Of a stretch of 16,478 nt of DNA, positions 6,162 to 13,902 are shown piece by piece. A program made the translations under genes and the position numbers. The stretch is taken from contig JAFNVD010000111.1 in the NCBI GenBank assembly GCA_017383785.1, forward strand, positions 1 to 16,478. The letters are read 5' to 3'. Source of the DNA: Peptococcaceae bacterium (lineage in GTDB: Bacteria > Bacillota > Peptococcia > Peptococcales > Peptococcaceae). Numbering within the stretch: position 1 is the first letter of the stretch; the number at the start of each line of letters is the position of its first letter. The notes under the pieces were generated by a model. It was not told where the DNA came from and did not search any database. It saw only the letters and a list, made by a program, of their open reading frames with translations.

Positions 6162-7691
6162 GTGAAAAGAGCGTTAATTAGTGTATCCGACAAAACAGGT
6201 GTTGTAGAATTTGCAAAAGCATTAACCGAACTGGGTTATGAAGTGGTATCCACAGGCGGTACTTCTAAAGCTTTAAGTGAAGCAGGAGTTCCTGTCATTG
6301 GCATTTCTGATGTTACTGGTTTCCCTGAAATTTTGGAAGGTCGTGTAAAAACACTGCATCCTGCAGTACATGGCGGCATTTTGGCAAAAGGTACTGACGA
6401 ACATATGGCAGTACTGGCTGAACATGAAATCAAACCAATTGATTTGGTAGTTGTAAACTTGTATCCTTTCCAGGCAACTGTAGCAAAACCGGGTGTTACT
6501 CTGGAAGATGCAATTGAAAATATTGATATCGGCGGTCCTACTATGGTACGTTCCGCTGCAAAAAATCATGACCGTGTAGGCATTATCGTAAATCCTGCTC
6601 GTTATGAAAGTGTAATTGCTGAACTGAAAGAAGCAGGTGTATTAAGCCTGAATACAAAACGTCTGTTGGCTTTGGAAGCATTCCAGCATACAGCACAGTA
6701 TGATGCTGCAATCAGCCATTTCCTGACCGATGCATTCGGTGCAGAAGCGTTAGCAGGTGAAATTGCATTTGGTGGTCAGAAAATTCAGGAACTGCGTTAT
6801 GGGGAAAACCCTCATCAGAAAGCAGCATTCTATCGTTCCGGTATTCCTGTAAGCGGTACATTAGCAAATGCAAAACAGCTGAACGGGAAAGAACTGTCTT
6901 ACAACAATATCGTAGACGTTGATGCAGCTTGGCAGCTGGTAAATGAGTTTACACAGCCTGCAACTGTTATCGTAAAACACACCAATCCATGTGGTACAGC
7001 AATTGCTGATACATTGGCAGAAGCATATGCACGTGCGTATGCGGCAGACTCTGTATCTGCATTTGGCGGTATTGTTGCGGTAAACCGCACAATGGACAAA
7101 GCTACTGCTGAACAGGTTGTAGAAACCTTTATTGAAGCAGTGATTGCTCCTGACTTCGATGATGATGCAGTTGAAGTACTGAAAACCAAGAAAAATCTGC
7201 GTCTGTTAGCAGTTGGCGAAAAACTGCCAAACAGTGAATTATGGATTGAAAAAGTAAGCGGCGGCTTCCTGGTACAGGAACGTGACAACCACAACCTGAA
7301 AGTAGAAGACTGCAAAGTAGTGACTGATAGAGTTCCTACCGAAGAAGAATTAACAGAAATGATCTTTGCATGGAACATTGTAAAACATGTAAAATCTAAT
7401 GCTATCGTTGTAACAAAAGATGGTCAGAGTATCGGTGTAGGTGCAGGTCAGATGAACCGTGTAGGTTCTGCTAACATTGCATTTGAACAAGCCGGTGAAA
7501 AATGTAAAGGTGCAGTATTGGCATCTGACGCATTCTTCCCATTCCGTGATACTGTAGATGCTGCAGCGAAAGCAGGTATTACAGCAATCATCCAGCCGGG
7601 CGGTTCTATGCGTGACCAGGAATCTATTGATGCATGTAATGAACACGGTATTACTATGATTTTCACAGGCATTCGTCACTTTAAACATTAA
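6162..7691 (+). CDS. purH: PurH, bifunctional AICAR transformylase / IMP cyclohydrolase
   Basis: A complete 509-residue PurH that performs the last two steps of IMP synthesis: formylation of AICAR with 10-formyltetrahydrofolate, then ring closure to IMP. The N-terminal cyclohydrolase (MGS-like) domain has SVSDKTG (7-13), STGGTSK and RVKTLHPAVHGGIL (61-74). The C-terminal transformylase domain has the catalytic Lys272-His273 pair in VKHTNPCGT, SAFGGIVAVN, DAFFPFRDTVD and the typical ending GIRHFKH. The start is GTG at 6162, with AAGGGAG (6146-6152) 9 bases upstream, 4 bases after purN, indicating translational coupling. A hairpin follows in the 92-base gap before purD. Confidence 0.98.
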   Translation: MKRALISVSDKTGVVEFAKALTELGYEVVSTGGTSKALSEAGVPVIGISDVTGFPEILEGRVKTLHPAVHGGILAKGTDEHMAVLAEHEIKPIDLVVVNLYPFQATVAKPGVTLEDAIENIDIGGPTMVRSAAKNHDRVGIIVNPARYESVIAELKEAGVLSLNTKRLLALEAFQHTAQYDAAISHFLTDAFGAEALAGEIAFGGQKIQELRYGENPHQKAAFYRSGIPVSGTLANAKQLNGKELSYNNIVDVDAAWQLVNEFTQPATVIVKHTNPCGTAIADTLAEAYARAYAADSVSAFGGIVAVNRTMDKATAEQVVETFIEAVIAPDFDDDAVEVLKTKKNLRLLAVGEKLPNSELWIEKVSGGFLVQERDNHNLKVEDCKVVTDRVPTEEELTEMIFAWNIVKHVKSNAIVVTKDGQSIGVGAGQMNRVGSANIAFEQAGEKCKGAVLASDAFFPFRDTVDAAAKAGITAIIQPGGSMRDQESIDACNEHGITMIFTGIRHFKH

Positions 7692-7703
7692 TTATGTCCG
7701 TTA

Positions 7704-7736
7704 AAGCAGTGCTGTTTGCGTAAAATGGCACTGCTT
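7704..7736 (+). repeat. Intercistronic hairpin between purH and purD
   Basis: AAGCAGTGC (7704-7712) pairs exactly with GCACTGCTT (7728-7736), extendable by a T-G wobble, around a 13-15 base loop. The following bases are GCGGTGTTATATTG, not a T-run, so it is a poor terminator. It may stabilise mRNA ends or tune purD and purL levels; no direct evidence. Confidence 0.5.
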
Positions 7737-7772
7737 GCGGTGTTATATTGCGAACGTGCGAAATGTGTGTAT

Positions 7773-7777
7773 GGAGG
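7773..7777 (+). promoter_or_regulatory. Ribosome binding site deciding the purD start
   Basis: GGAGG lies 6 bases before the ATG at 7784, where the protein begins MRVLVVGSGG as expected for PurD. It rules out the in-frame TTG at 7748. Confidence 0.8.
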
Positions 7778-7783
7778 AATAAT

Positions 7784-9052
7784 ATGAGAGTTCTTGTTGT
7801 AGGTAGTGGCGGCAGAGAACATGCGTTAGTGTGGAAACTGAGCCAGAGCCCAAAAGTAGAAAAAATGTATTGTGCACCTGGTAATGCAGGGATTGCACAG
7901 ATGGCAGAATGCGTAAATATCAAAGCAGAAGATTTAGATGGTTTACTGGCATTTGCTGTAGAACAGAAGATTGATTTAACTGTAGTTGGTCCGGAAGTAC
8001 CGCTGACTATGGGGATTGTAGATAAATTCAATGAAAAAGGGTTGAAAATTTTTGGCCCATCCGGTAAAGCAGCTGAAATCGAAGGCAGTAAAACTTTTGC
8101 CAAAGATTTAATGGCAAAATACAACATTCCTACTGCTAAATACGGTGCATTTACAGACGCAGAACAGGCAAAAGCATTTTTAGCAGAAGTAGGCCTGCCA
8201 TGTGTTGTAAAAGCAGATGGTTTAGCTGCTGGGAAAGGCGTACTGATTTGTGAAACCAAAGAAGAAGCAGAACTGGCAGTGGCTGATATTCTGGTTGACA
8301 ATAAATTTGGCGATGCAGGCAGTCGTGTAGTAGTAGAAGAATTTTTAACAGGTCAGGAAGTAAGTATGTTGGCATTTACCGACGGTAATACCGTAGTGCC
8401 AATGGTATCTTCTCAAGACCATAAACGTATCTGGGATGGCGACAAAGGCTTAAATACAGGTGGTATGGGTGCGTATTCTCCTGCACCGATTTATACACCG
8501 GATATTCATGCAATTGTAGTGCCGGAAGTATTGGAAGCTACCGTTGCTGCGATGAAATCTGAAGGTCGTCCGTTTGCAGGAATTTTGTATGCAGGTCTGA
8601 TGTTAACAGAAGACGGTCCAAAAGTATTGGAATTTAATGCTCGTTTTGGTGACCCTGAAACACAGGCTGTACTGCCAAGATTGAAATCTGATTTGGTAGA
8701 TATTTTCCTGGCAATTATTGATGGAAAACTGAACGAAATGAATATTGAATGGCATGAAGAAGCTGCAGTTTGTGTTGTAATGGCTTCCGGCGGGTATCCT
8801 GAAACATCCGAAAAAGGGCAAGTGATTACCGGTTTGGATAAAGCAGCTGAAACAGGTGCGATTGTATTCCATGCAGGTACCAAAGAAACCGATGGCAATA
8901 TTGTGACAAACGGCGGTCGTGTTCTGGGCATCAGTGCATTAGGTAAAGATATTGCTGAAGCGATTGCCAATGCATATAAAGGTGTAGAACAGATTGAGTT
9001 TGAACATATGCAGTATCGTACCGATATCGGTAAAAAAGCATTTTTGGCATAA
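7784..9052 (+). CDS. purD: PurD, phosphoribosylamine-glycine ligase (GAR synthetase)
   Basis: A complete 422-residue ATP-grasp enzyme that joins glycine to phosphoribosylamine to make GAR, the substrate of PurN. The N-terminal segment VLVVGSGGREHAL (3-15) is diagnostic. The ATP-grasp core shows KADGLAAGKGV (143-153), VEEFLTGQEVS, KRIWDGDKGLNTGGMGAYSP and the metal-binding EFNARFGDPETQ. Length matches the usual ~420 residues. The ATG at 7784 with GGAGG upstream is used; an in-frame extension to 7748 adds 12 residues outside the family's N-terminus. It is preceded by a 92-base gap with a hairpin and followed after 25 bases by purL. Confidence 0.97.
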   Translation: MRVLVVGSGGREHALVWKLSQSPKVEKMYCAPGNAGIAQMAECVNIKAEDLDGLLAFAVEQKIDLTVVGPEVPLTMGIVDKFNEKGLKIFGPSGKAAEIEGSKTFAKDLMAKYNIPTAKYGAFTDAEQAKAFLAEVGLPCVVKADGLAAGKGVLICETKEEAELAVADILVDNKFGDAGSRVVVEEFLTGQEVSMLAFTDGNTVVPMVSSQDHKRIWDGDKGLNTGGMGAYSPAPIYTPDIHAIVVPEVLEATVAAMKSEGRPFAGILYAGLMLTEDGPKVLEFNARFGDPETQAVLPRLKSDLVDIFLAIIDGKLNEMNIEWHEEAAVCVVMASGGYPETSEKGQVITGLDKAAETGAIVFHAGTKETDGNIVTNGGRVLGISALGKDIAEAIANAYKGVEQIEFEHMQYRTDIGKKAFLA

Positions 9053-9062
9053 CGTCAACATT

Positions 9063-9070
9063 AGGGGGAG
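9063..9070 (+). promoter_or_regulatory. Ribosome binding site deciding the purL start
   Basis: AGGGGGAG ends 7 bases before the ATG at 9078. The same frame is open back to 8994 inside purD, but that stretch lacks a ribosome site and PurL-like sequence. Confidence 0.8.
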
Positions 9071-9077
9071 TAAAACG

Positions 9078-12000
9078 ATGTCCACAATTTATCGTTTTTA
9101 TGCAGAAAAACGTCCTGGATTTGATATTGAAGCACAGGGACTGTTAGGTACCATGCAGGGGTATCTGCATATCGCTGGGTTAGAAGGAATTCGTATCTTC
9201 AACCGTTATGATATTCAAGGTTTAAACGAAGAAAACTGTGAAGCTGCAGGTCGTCTGATTTTTTCCGAGCCGCAGTGTGATAACTTATATCGTGAAGAAC
9301 TGCCTGCAATTGAAGGGGCACATACTATTTTTGCTGTAGAAGCATTGCCTGGTCAGTATGATCAGCGTGCAGACTCTGCTGCACAGTGCGTACAGATCTT
9401 GACAAAAGATCGTCCTCTGGTACGTGTAGCAAAAGTATATGCATTTATGGGCGAAATCAGTGAATCTGATTTGCTGAAAATGAAAAAACATCTGATCAAC
9501 CCGGTTGAAAACAGAGAAGCTGCTTTAAGCAAACCGGAAACTCTGCAGGATGATGTAGCAGAGCCGGAAGCTGTATTTAGCCTGGAAGGTTTCATTTCTG
9601 CTGATGATGCGGCTTTGGAAGGCTTACGTCAGCAATATGGTTTGGCAATGGATTTGGGCGATTTGCGCTATATGCAGGTATATTTCCGTGATGAAGAACA
9701 TCGCGACCCAACCATTACTGAATTGAAAATGATTGATACTTACTGGTCTGACCATTGCCGTCATACCACATTCAATACCCAGATTACTGATATTGAGCTG
9801 GCAGACCCTATGGTAAAAGCTACTTACGAAGAATATCTGGCTGCACGTGAAGAAGTATACGGTGAAAGAGCAAAAACTCGTCCTATTACTATGATGGATA
9901 TGGGTACAATTGCTGCAAAAACACTGAAAAAACGCGGTGTGTTGAAAAATCTGGACGAAAGTGAAGAAATCAACGCATGCAGTGTACGTGCTAATGTAAA
10001 AACCGATAAAGGCGATGAAGAATGGTTGTTTATGTTCAAAAACGAAACACACAACCATCCAACAGAAATCGAACCATTCGGTGGTGCGGCAACATGTTTG
10101 GGCGGTGCAATTCGTGACCCACTGTCCGGTCGTTCTTATGTATATCAAGCAATGCGTGTAACAGGTGCTGCTGACCCACGTAAACCTTTGGAAGAAACAA
10201 TTCCGGGTAAACTGCCACAGCGTACAATTACTACAACTGCAACACAGGGCTATTCTTCTTACGGGAACCAGATTGGTTTGGCTACCGGCTTGGTTGATGA
10301 GCTGTATCACCCTGGCTATGTAGCAAAACGTATGGAAGTAGGGGCTGTATTAGGTGCTGCTCCTATCGAAAATGTAGTACGTGAAGTACCGGCTCCGGAT
10401 GATGTAATTGTATTACTGGGTGGTCGTACAGGCCGTGATGGCTGTGGCGGTGCAACAGGTTCTTCTAAGAGCCATACCGAGCAGTCTCTGTCTACTTGCA
10501 GTGCAGAAGTACAGAAAGGGAATCCGGTAGAAGAACGTAAAATTCAGCGTTTATTCCGTCGTCCTGAAATCAGTAAATTGATCAAACGTTGTAATGACTT
10601 CGGTGCCGGCGGTGTTTCCGTAGCAATTGGGGAACTGGCAGCTGGTTTACACATTCATTTGGACCGTGTACCGAAAAAATATGAAGGTCTGTCCGCAACC
10701 GAACTGGCTATTTCTGAATCTCAGGAACGTATGGCAGTGGTACTGGCTCCGGAAAGTCTGGAACAGTTTATCAAAGCTGCTGATAGCGAAAACCTGGAAG
10801 CTACCGTTGTAGCATATGTAACAGAAGAACCTCGTTTGGTCATGGAATACAACGGCGAAACAATTGTAAATCTGAGCCGTGCATTCTTGGATTCTGCAGG
10901 GGATACCAAAACAATTACAGTTGATGTAGATGCATTCCCTCTGCCTCAAGAAGAAGAATATATCGAAGATTTTGACAGTGCAAAAGCATTGAAAGAACTG
11001 GTTGGCGATTTGAATATTTGTTCTCGTCGCGGTATGGTAGAATACTTTGACAGCACCATCGGTGCAGGTAGTGTTTTGATTCCATTCGGCGGTAAAACAC
11101 AGTTGACACCAACTCAGGCTATGGCAGCAAAAATTCCTGTACTGGAAGGCCAGAGTTACACTGCTTCTCTGTTTGCATACGGTTTTGACCCATATCTGTC
11201 CAGCGAAAATCAGCATGTAGGTGCTATGTGCGCTGTAACAGAATCCCTGGCAAGAATCGTAGCTGCAGGTGGTAAAACAGAAGATTGCTATCTGACATTC
11301 CAGGAATATTTCCCAAGCCTGCGTGGCGACAGCAAACGTTGGGCAATGCCTGTATCCGCACTCTTGGGTGCATTTAAAGCACAGATGGCATATGGCGTAG
11401 GTGCAATTGGTGGGAAAGACTCTATGTCCGGTTCCTTCATGGACTTAGATATTCCTCCAACATTGATTTCCTTTGCTGCCGGTACTGTAGATTCTGAAAA
11501 AGTACTGTCTCCTGAATTTAAAGCAGCAGGTCATGAAGTATATCTGTTTGCAGCTCCATATGATGAAAAAGGTCAGCCAAAAATGGCAGCAATCAAAGAA
11601 ATGTGGCAGATTGTAAACAAAGCTTGTGAAGAAGGCAAAGTGGAAGCTGCTTGGGCTCTGGGCAAAGGCGGCGTAGCAGAAGCTGTATTCAAAATGGCAC
11701 TGGGGAACCAGATCGGTTTCAAAATGCTGGAAAGCGTATATGCTCCTGCAATGTTCAACAAAAACTATGGTGCAATCGTAGTAGAAGCCAATGCACCAAT
11801 CGAAGGTGCAATTCTGATTGGTCATACTACAGCAGAACCTCAGATTGTTATTGGTAACGGTACCGTGGCAATTGATGAACTGGGTGCTATCTGGGAAGGC
11901 ACATTAGAAGATATCTTCCCTACCCGTACTGCAGACAAAGGTACTGTAGAAGCTTATAACTACAATACACGTCCACAGTACACAGCAAAAGCAAAAATTG

Positions 12001-12800
12001 CTAAACCAAAAGCTGTAATCCCTGTATTCCCTGGTACCAACTGTGAATACGACACAGCACGTATTTTAGAGCGTGTTGGCGGGAAAGCTGAAATCGTAAC
12101 AGTTGCAAACCTGACACCTGCAATGCTGGAAGACTCCATTGCTCGTATGGAAAAAGCATTACAGACAGCACAGATGATGATTTTCCCTGGCGGTTTCTCC
12201 TTCGGTGATGAACCGGAAGGTTCCGGTAAATTTATCGCAGCATTTATGCGTAACCCAATTCTGAAAGAACGCATTCATGAACTGCTGTATAAAAACGATG
12301 GTCTGATTCTGGGGATTTGTAATGGCTTCCAGGCACTGATTAAATTGGGTCTGGTGCCATACGGTAAAATTGTTGATACCGATATTACCAGTCCAACTCT
12401 GACCTTTAACCGTATCGGTCGTCATCAGAGCCGTTATGTAACTACCAGAATTGCATCTGTAAACTCTCCATGGCTGGCAGGGGTAGAAGTAGGCGATCTG
12501 CACAATATTCCAATCTCTCATGGTGAAGGACGTTTTGTATGCTCTGATGAAATGCTGGCACAGCTGGCTGCAAATGGTCAGATTGCTACCCAGTATGTTG
12601 ATTTTGCCGGTCAGCCATCTATGGATATTGCATTCAATCCAAACGGTTCTAACATGGCAATCGAAGGTATTTTGAGCCCTGACGGTCGTGTATTTGGTAA
12701 AATGGGTCACAGTGAACGTATTGGTACACACATTGCGAAAAATATTCCTGGCGAAAAAGACCAGAAAATTTTCGAATCCGGCGTAAAATACTTCCTGTAA
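9078..12800 (+). CDS. purL: PurL, single-chain FGAM synthase with fused glutaminase
   Basis: A complete 1240-residue phosphoribosylformylglycinamidine synthase converting FGAR, glutamine and ATP to FGAM. It is the long fused form, so no separate purQ or purS is needed. The N-terminus (FYAEKRPGFDIEAQGL) resembles the clade of ~1200-1250 residue enzymes known from Clostridia and Streptococcus rather than the ~1300-residue E. coli type. Landmarks: WSDHCRHTTF near residue 220, NETHNHPTEIEPFGG near 322, GCGGATGSSKSH near 455-466, and a C-terminal class I glutaminase from about residue 975. The glutaminase has FPGTNCEYD, GGFSFGDE, GICNGFQ with nucleophile Cys1081, and ISHGEGR with His1148 and Glu1150, so its catalytic triad is intact. 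The gene ends just before a 12-bp hairpin that separates it from purC. Confidence 0.98.
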   Translation: MSTIYRFYAEKRPGFDIEAQGLLGTMQGYLHIAGLEGIRIFNRYDIQGLNEENCEAAGRLIFSEPQCDNLYREELPAIEGAHTIFAVEALPGQYDQRADSAAQCVQILTKDRPLVRVAKVYAFMGEISESDLLKMKKHLINPVENREAALSKPETLQDDVAEPEAVFSLEGFISADDAALEGLRQQYGLAMDLGDLRYMQVYFRDEEHRDPTITELKMIDTYWSDHCRHTTFNTQITDIELADPMVKATYEEYLAAREEVYGERAKTRPITMMDMGTIAAKTLKKRGVLKNLDESEEINACSVRANVKTDKGDEEWLFMFKNETHNHPTEIEPFGGAATCLGGAIRDPLSGRSYVYQAMRVTGAADPRKPLEETIPGKLPQRTITTTATQGYSSYGNQIGLATGLVDELYHPGYVAKRMEVGAVLGAAPIENVVREVPAPDDVIVLLGGRTGRDGCGGATGSSKSHTEQSLSTCSAEVQKGNPVEERKIQRLFRRPEISKLIKRCNDFGAGGVSVAIGELAAGLHIHLDRVPKKYEGLSATELAISESQERMAVVLAPESLEQFIKAADSENLEATVVAYVTEEPRLVMEYNGETIVNLSRAFLDSAGDTKTITVDVDAFPLPQEEEYIEDFDSAKALKELVGDLNICSRRGMVEYFDSTIGAGSVLIPFGGKTQLTPTQAMAAKIPVLEGQSYTASLFAYGFDPYLSSENQHVGAMCAVTESLARIVAAGGKTEDCYLTFQEYFPSLRGDSKRWAMPVSALLGAFKAQMAYGVGAIGGKDSMSGSFMDLDIPPTLISFAAGTVDSEKVLSPEFKAAGHEVYLFAAPYDEKGQPKMAAIKEMWQIVNKACEEGKVEAAWALGKGGVAEAVFKMALGNQIGFKMLESVYAPAMFNKNYGAIVVEANAPIEGAILIGHTTAEPQIVIGNGTVAIDELGAIWEGTLEDIFPTRTADKGTVEAYNYNTRPQYTAKAKIAKPKAVIPVFPGTNCEYDTARILERVGGKAEIVTVANLTPAMLEDSIARMEKALQTAQMMIFPGGFSFGDEPEGSGKFIAAFMRNPILKERIHELLYKNDGLILGICNGFQALIKLGLVPYGKIVDTDITSPTLTFNRIGRHQSRYVTTRIASVNSPWLAGVEVGDLHNIPISHGEGRFVCSDEMLAQLAANGQIATQYVDFAGQPSMDIAFNPNGSNMAIEGILSPDGRVFGKMGHSERIGTHIAKNIPGEKDQKIFESGVKYFL

Positions 12801-12810
12801 GATTTTTTGC

Positions 12811-12859
12811 ATATACAATCTCTACATCGTCAGTGTATATTGGCGATGTAGAGATGTTT
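12811..12859 (+). terminator. Hairpin after purL, possible terminator or attenuator
   Basis: ATCTCTACATCG (12818-12829) and CGATGTAGAGAT (12844-12855) form a perfect 12-bp stem with a 14-base loop, starting 17 bases after the purL stop. The tail, GTTTCTTAC, is only moderately T-rich, so termination may be partial. ATATACA (12811-12817) can instead pair with TGTATAT (12834-12840) in the loop, giving an alternative, shorter and weaker fold. Confidence 0.6.
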
Positions 12860-12959
12860 CTTACAATAAATACAATTTAATTACTTTTTCTTCAAAAAAA
12901 TATTGCATAATCAGCGATTTTGTGAGAAAATAGTATAGGGTAGTTTGTATTACAGTTAT

Positions 12960-12967
12960 GAGGGGAG
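12960..12967 (+). promoter_or_regulatory. Ribosome binding site deciding the purC start
   Basis: GAGGGGAG lies 8 bases before the ATG at 12976. The alternative in-frame ATG at 12958 overlaps this site and would add six residues not seen in PurC proteins. Confidence 0.8.
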
Positions 12968-12975
12968 TTTTTCCA

Positions 12976-13659
12976 ATGAACAAAATTTATGAAGGTAAAA
13001 CAAAAGATGTATTTAAACTGGATAACGGTAATGTCCTGTTAAAATTTAAAGATGATTGCACAGGTAAAGATGGTGTATTCGATCCAGGTGAAAACAGTGT
13101 TGGTTTGACTATCGAAGGCATTGGCCGTGCTAATCTGGAAACATCTGTTTACTATTTTGAAATGCTGAAAGAAGCCGGTATCAAAACTCACTATGTTAGT
13201 GCAAATATCGAAGATGCTACAATGGAAGTACTGCCTGCTACTGTATTTGGTAAAGGTCTGGAAGTAATTTGCCGTTTGAAAGCAACCGGTAGCTTTGTTC
13301 GTCGTTATGGCGCTTACATTGCTGATGGTACAGCATTAGAAGGCGGTTATGTAGAAACTACATTCAAAGATGATGAAAAAGGTGACCCACTGGTTACATC
13401 CGAAGGTTTGGCTGCTCTGGGTATCATGAGTCAGGAAATGTTTAACGACATGAAAGCACAGACTCTGAAAATTACCAATATCGTAGCTGCTGACCTGGCG
13501 AAAAAAGGTATGGATCTGTACGATATCAAATTTGAATTTGGTTACAACAACGATGAAGTTATCCTGATCGATGAAATTGCAAGCGGTAACATGCGTGTAT
13601 ATAAAGACGGCAGCATCGTTGATCCAATGGAATTAACAAAACTGATTCTGAACAAATAA
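12976..13659 (+). CDS. purC: PurC, SAICAR synthetase
   Basis: A complete 227-residue phosphoribosylaminoimidazole-succinocarboxamide synthase that joins aspartate to CAIR with ATP. Visible motifs are YEGKTKDVF (5-13) in the N-terminal ATP lobe, DPGENSVG (36-43), EVICRLKATGSFVRRYG, DIKFEFGYNNDEVILIDEI and the ending GNMRVYKDG. The shape is that of the shorter clostridial-type enzymes (~230 residues). It uses CAIR from PurE and passes SAICAR to PurB, which is not in the window. It sits 175 bases downstream of purL, behind a hairpin, and is followed by a strong terminator. It is either the last gene of the purine transcript by read-through or separately transcribed; I see no convincing promoter pair in the gap. 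Confidence 0.97.
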   Translation: MNKIYEGKTKDVFKLDNGNVLLKFKDDCTGKDGVFDPGENSVGLTIEGIGRANLETSVYYFEMLKEAGIKTHYVSANIEDATMEVLPATVFGKGLEVICRLKATGSFVRRYGAYIADGTALEGGYVETTFKDDEKGDPLVTSEGLAALGIMSQEMFNDMKAQTLKITNIVAADLAKKGMDLYDIKFEFGYNNDEVILIDEIASGNMRVYKDGSIVDPMELTKLILNK

Positions 13660-13692
13660 GTTTAGAATTGTAGTAAAATATGCTATATGATT

Positions 13693-13727
13693 GCGGAACG
13701 GTACATTTGTACTGTTCCGCTTTTATA
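13693..13727 (+). terminator. Rho-independent terminator after purC
   Basis: A near-perfect stem of about 12 bp (13693-13704 with 13709-13720, one G-U pair), tight 4-base loop, GC-rich base (GCGGAAC/GTTCCGC), followed directly by TTTTATATT. It lies 33 bases after the purC stop and should end purine-cluster transcription. Confidence 0.93.
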
Positions 13728-13813
13728 TTGTATAAAATCCTGCATGATAGTGTCGAATTCGGCTTTAGGCCATGAATATTTGTATCAGAATGGTAAAAAT
13801 CCTTTGGTTTCAG

Positions 13814-13842
13814 TTGCTCAAAGGGATAGGTTATAGTATAAT
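13814..13842 (+). promoter_or_regulatory. Candidate sigma-A promoter for phoH-pgpH
   Basis: A perfect TATAAT (13837-13842) stands 17 bases after TTGCTC (13814-13819), which matches TTGACA only in its TTG. It lies between the purC terminator and phoH, so it probably starts the phoH-pgpH transcript, with a leader of about 54 bases. Confidence 0.6.
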
Positions 13843-13886
13843 AAATAAACTAGGCATAGTGTATCATGCACGAATTGTGTATTCAT

Positions 13887-13894
13887 AAAGGGGG
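13887..13894 (+). promoter_or_regulatory. Ribosome binding site supporting the phoH TTG start
   Basis: AAAGGGGG ends 8 bases before the TTG at 13903. No ATG or GTG in this frame lies at a suitable distance. Confidence 0.7.
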
Positions 13895-13902
13895 CTGACA
13901 TT

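Noticed and set aside
7750..7762. PurR-box-like sequence (GCGAACGTGCGAA) before purD
   Set aside because: Only a CGAAC core matches, the flanks do not fit the B. subtilis PurBox well, the copies are direct and close rather than inverted and spaced, and there is no promoter pair.
7681..8301. 206-codon open frame antisense to purD
   Set aside because: Serine/alanine-rich shadow of the PurD frame with no ribosome site.
8994..9077. N-terminal extension of PurL overlapping purD
   Set aside because: The frame is open, but the ribosome site at 9063-9070 and the family N-terminus place the start at 9078.
9624..10310. Long open frame (228 codons) antisense to purL
   Set aside because: It lies wholly inside a clear PurL frame, has Cys/Phe/Thr-rich low-quality composition and no ribosome site; it is a by-product of purL codon bias.
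12159..12818. 219-codon open frame antisense to the purL glutaminase region
   Set aside because: The opposite strand encodes the intact glutaminase triad; the antisense product shows no domain or start signal.
12903..12950. Promoter candidates upstream of purC (TTGCAT, TTGTGA, TATAGG, TTGTAT)
   Set aside because: No pair has both acceptable boxes and 16-18 base spacing.
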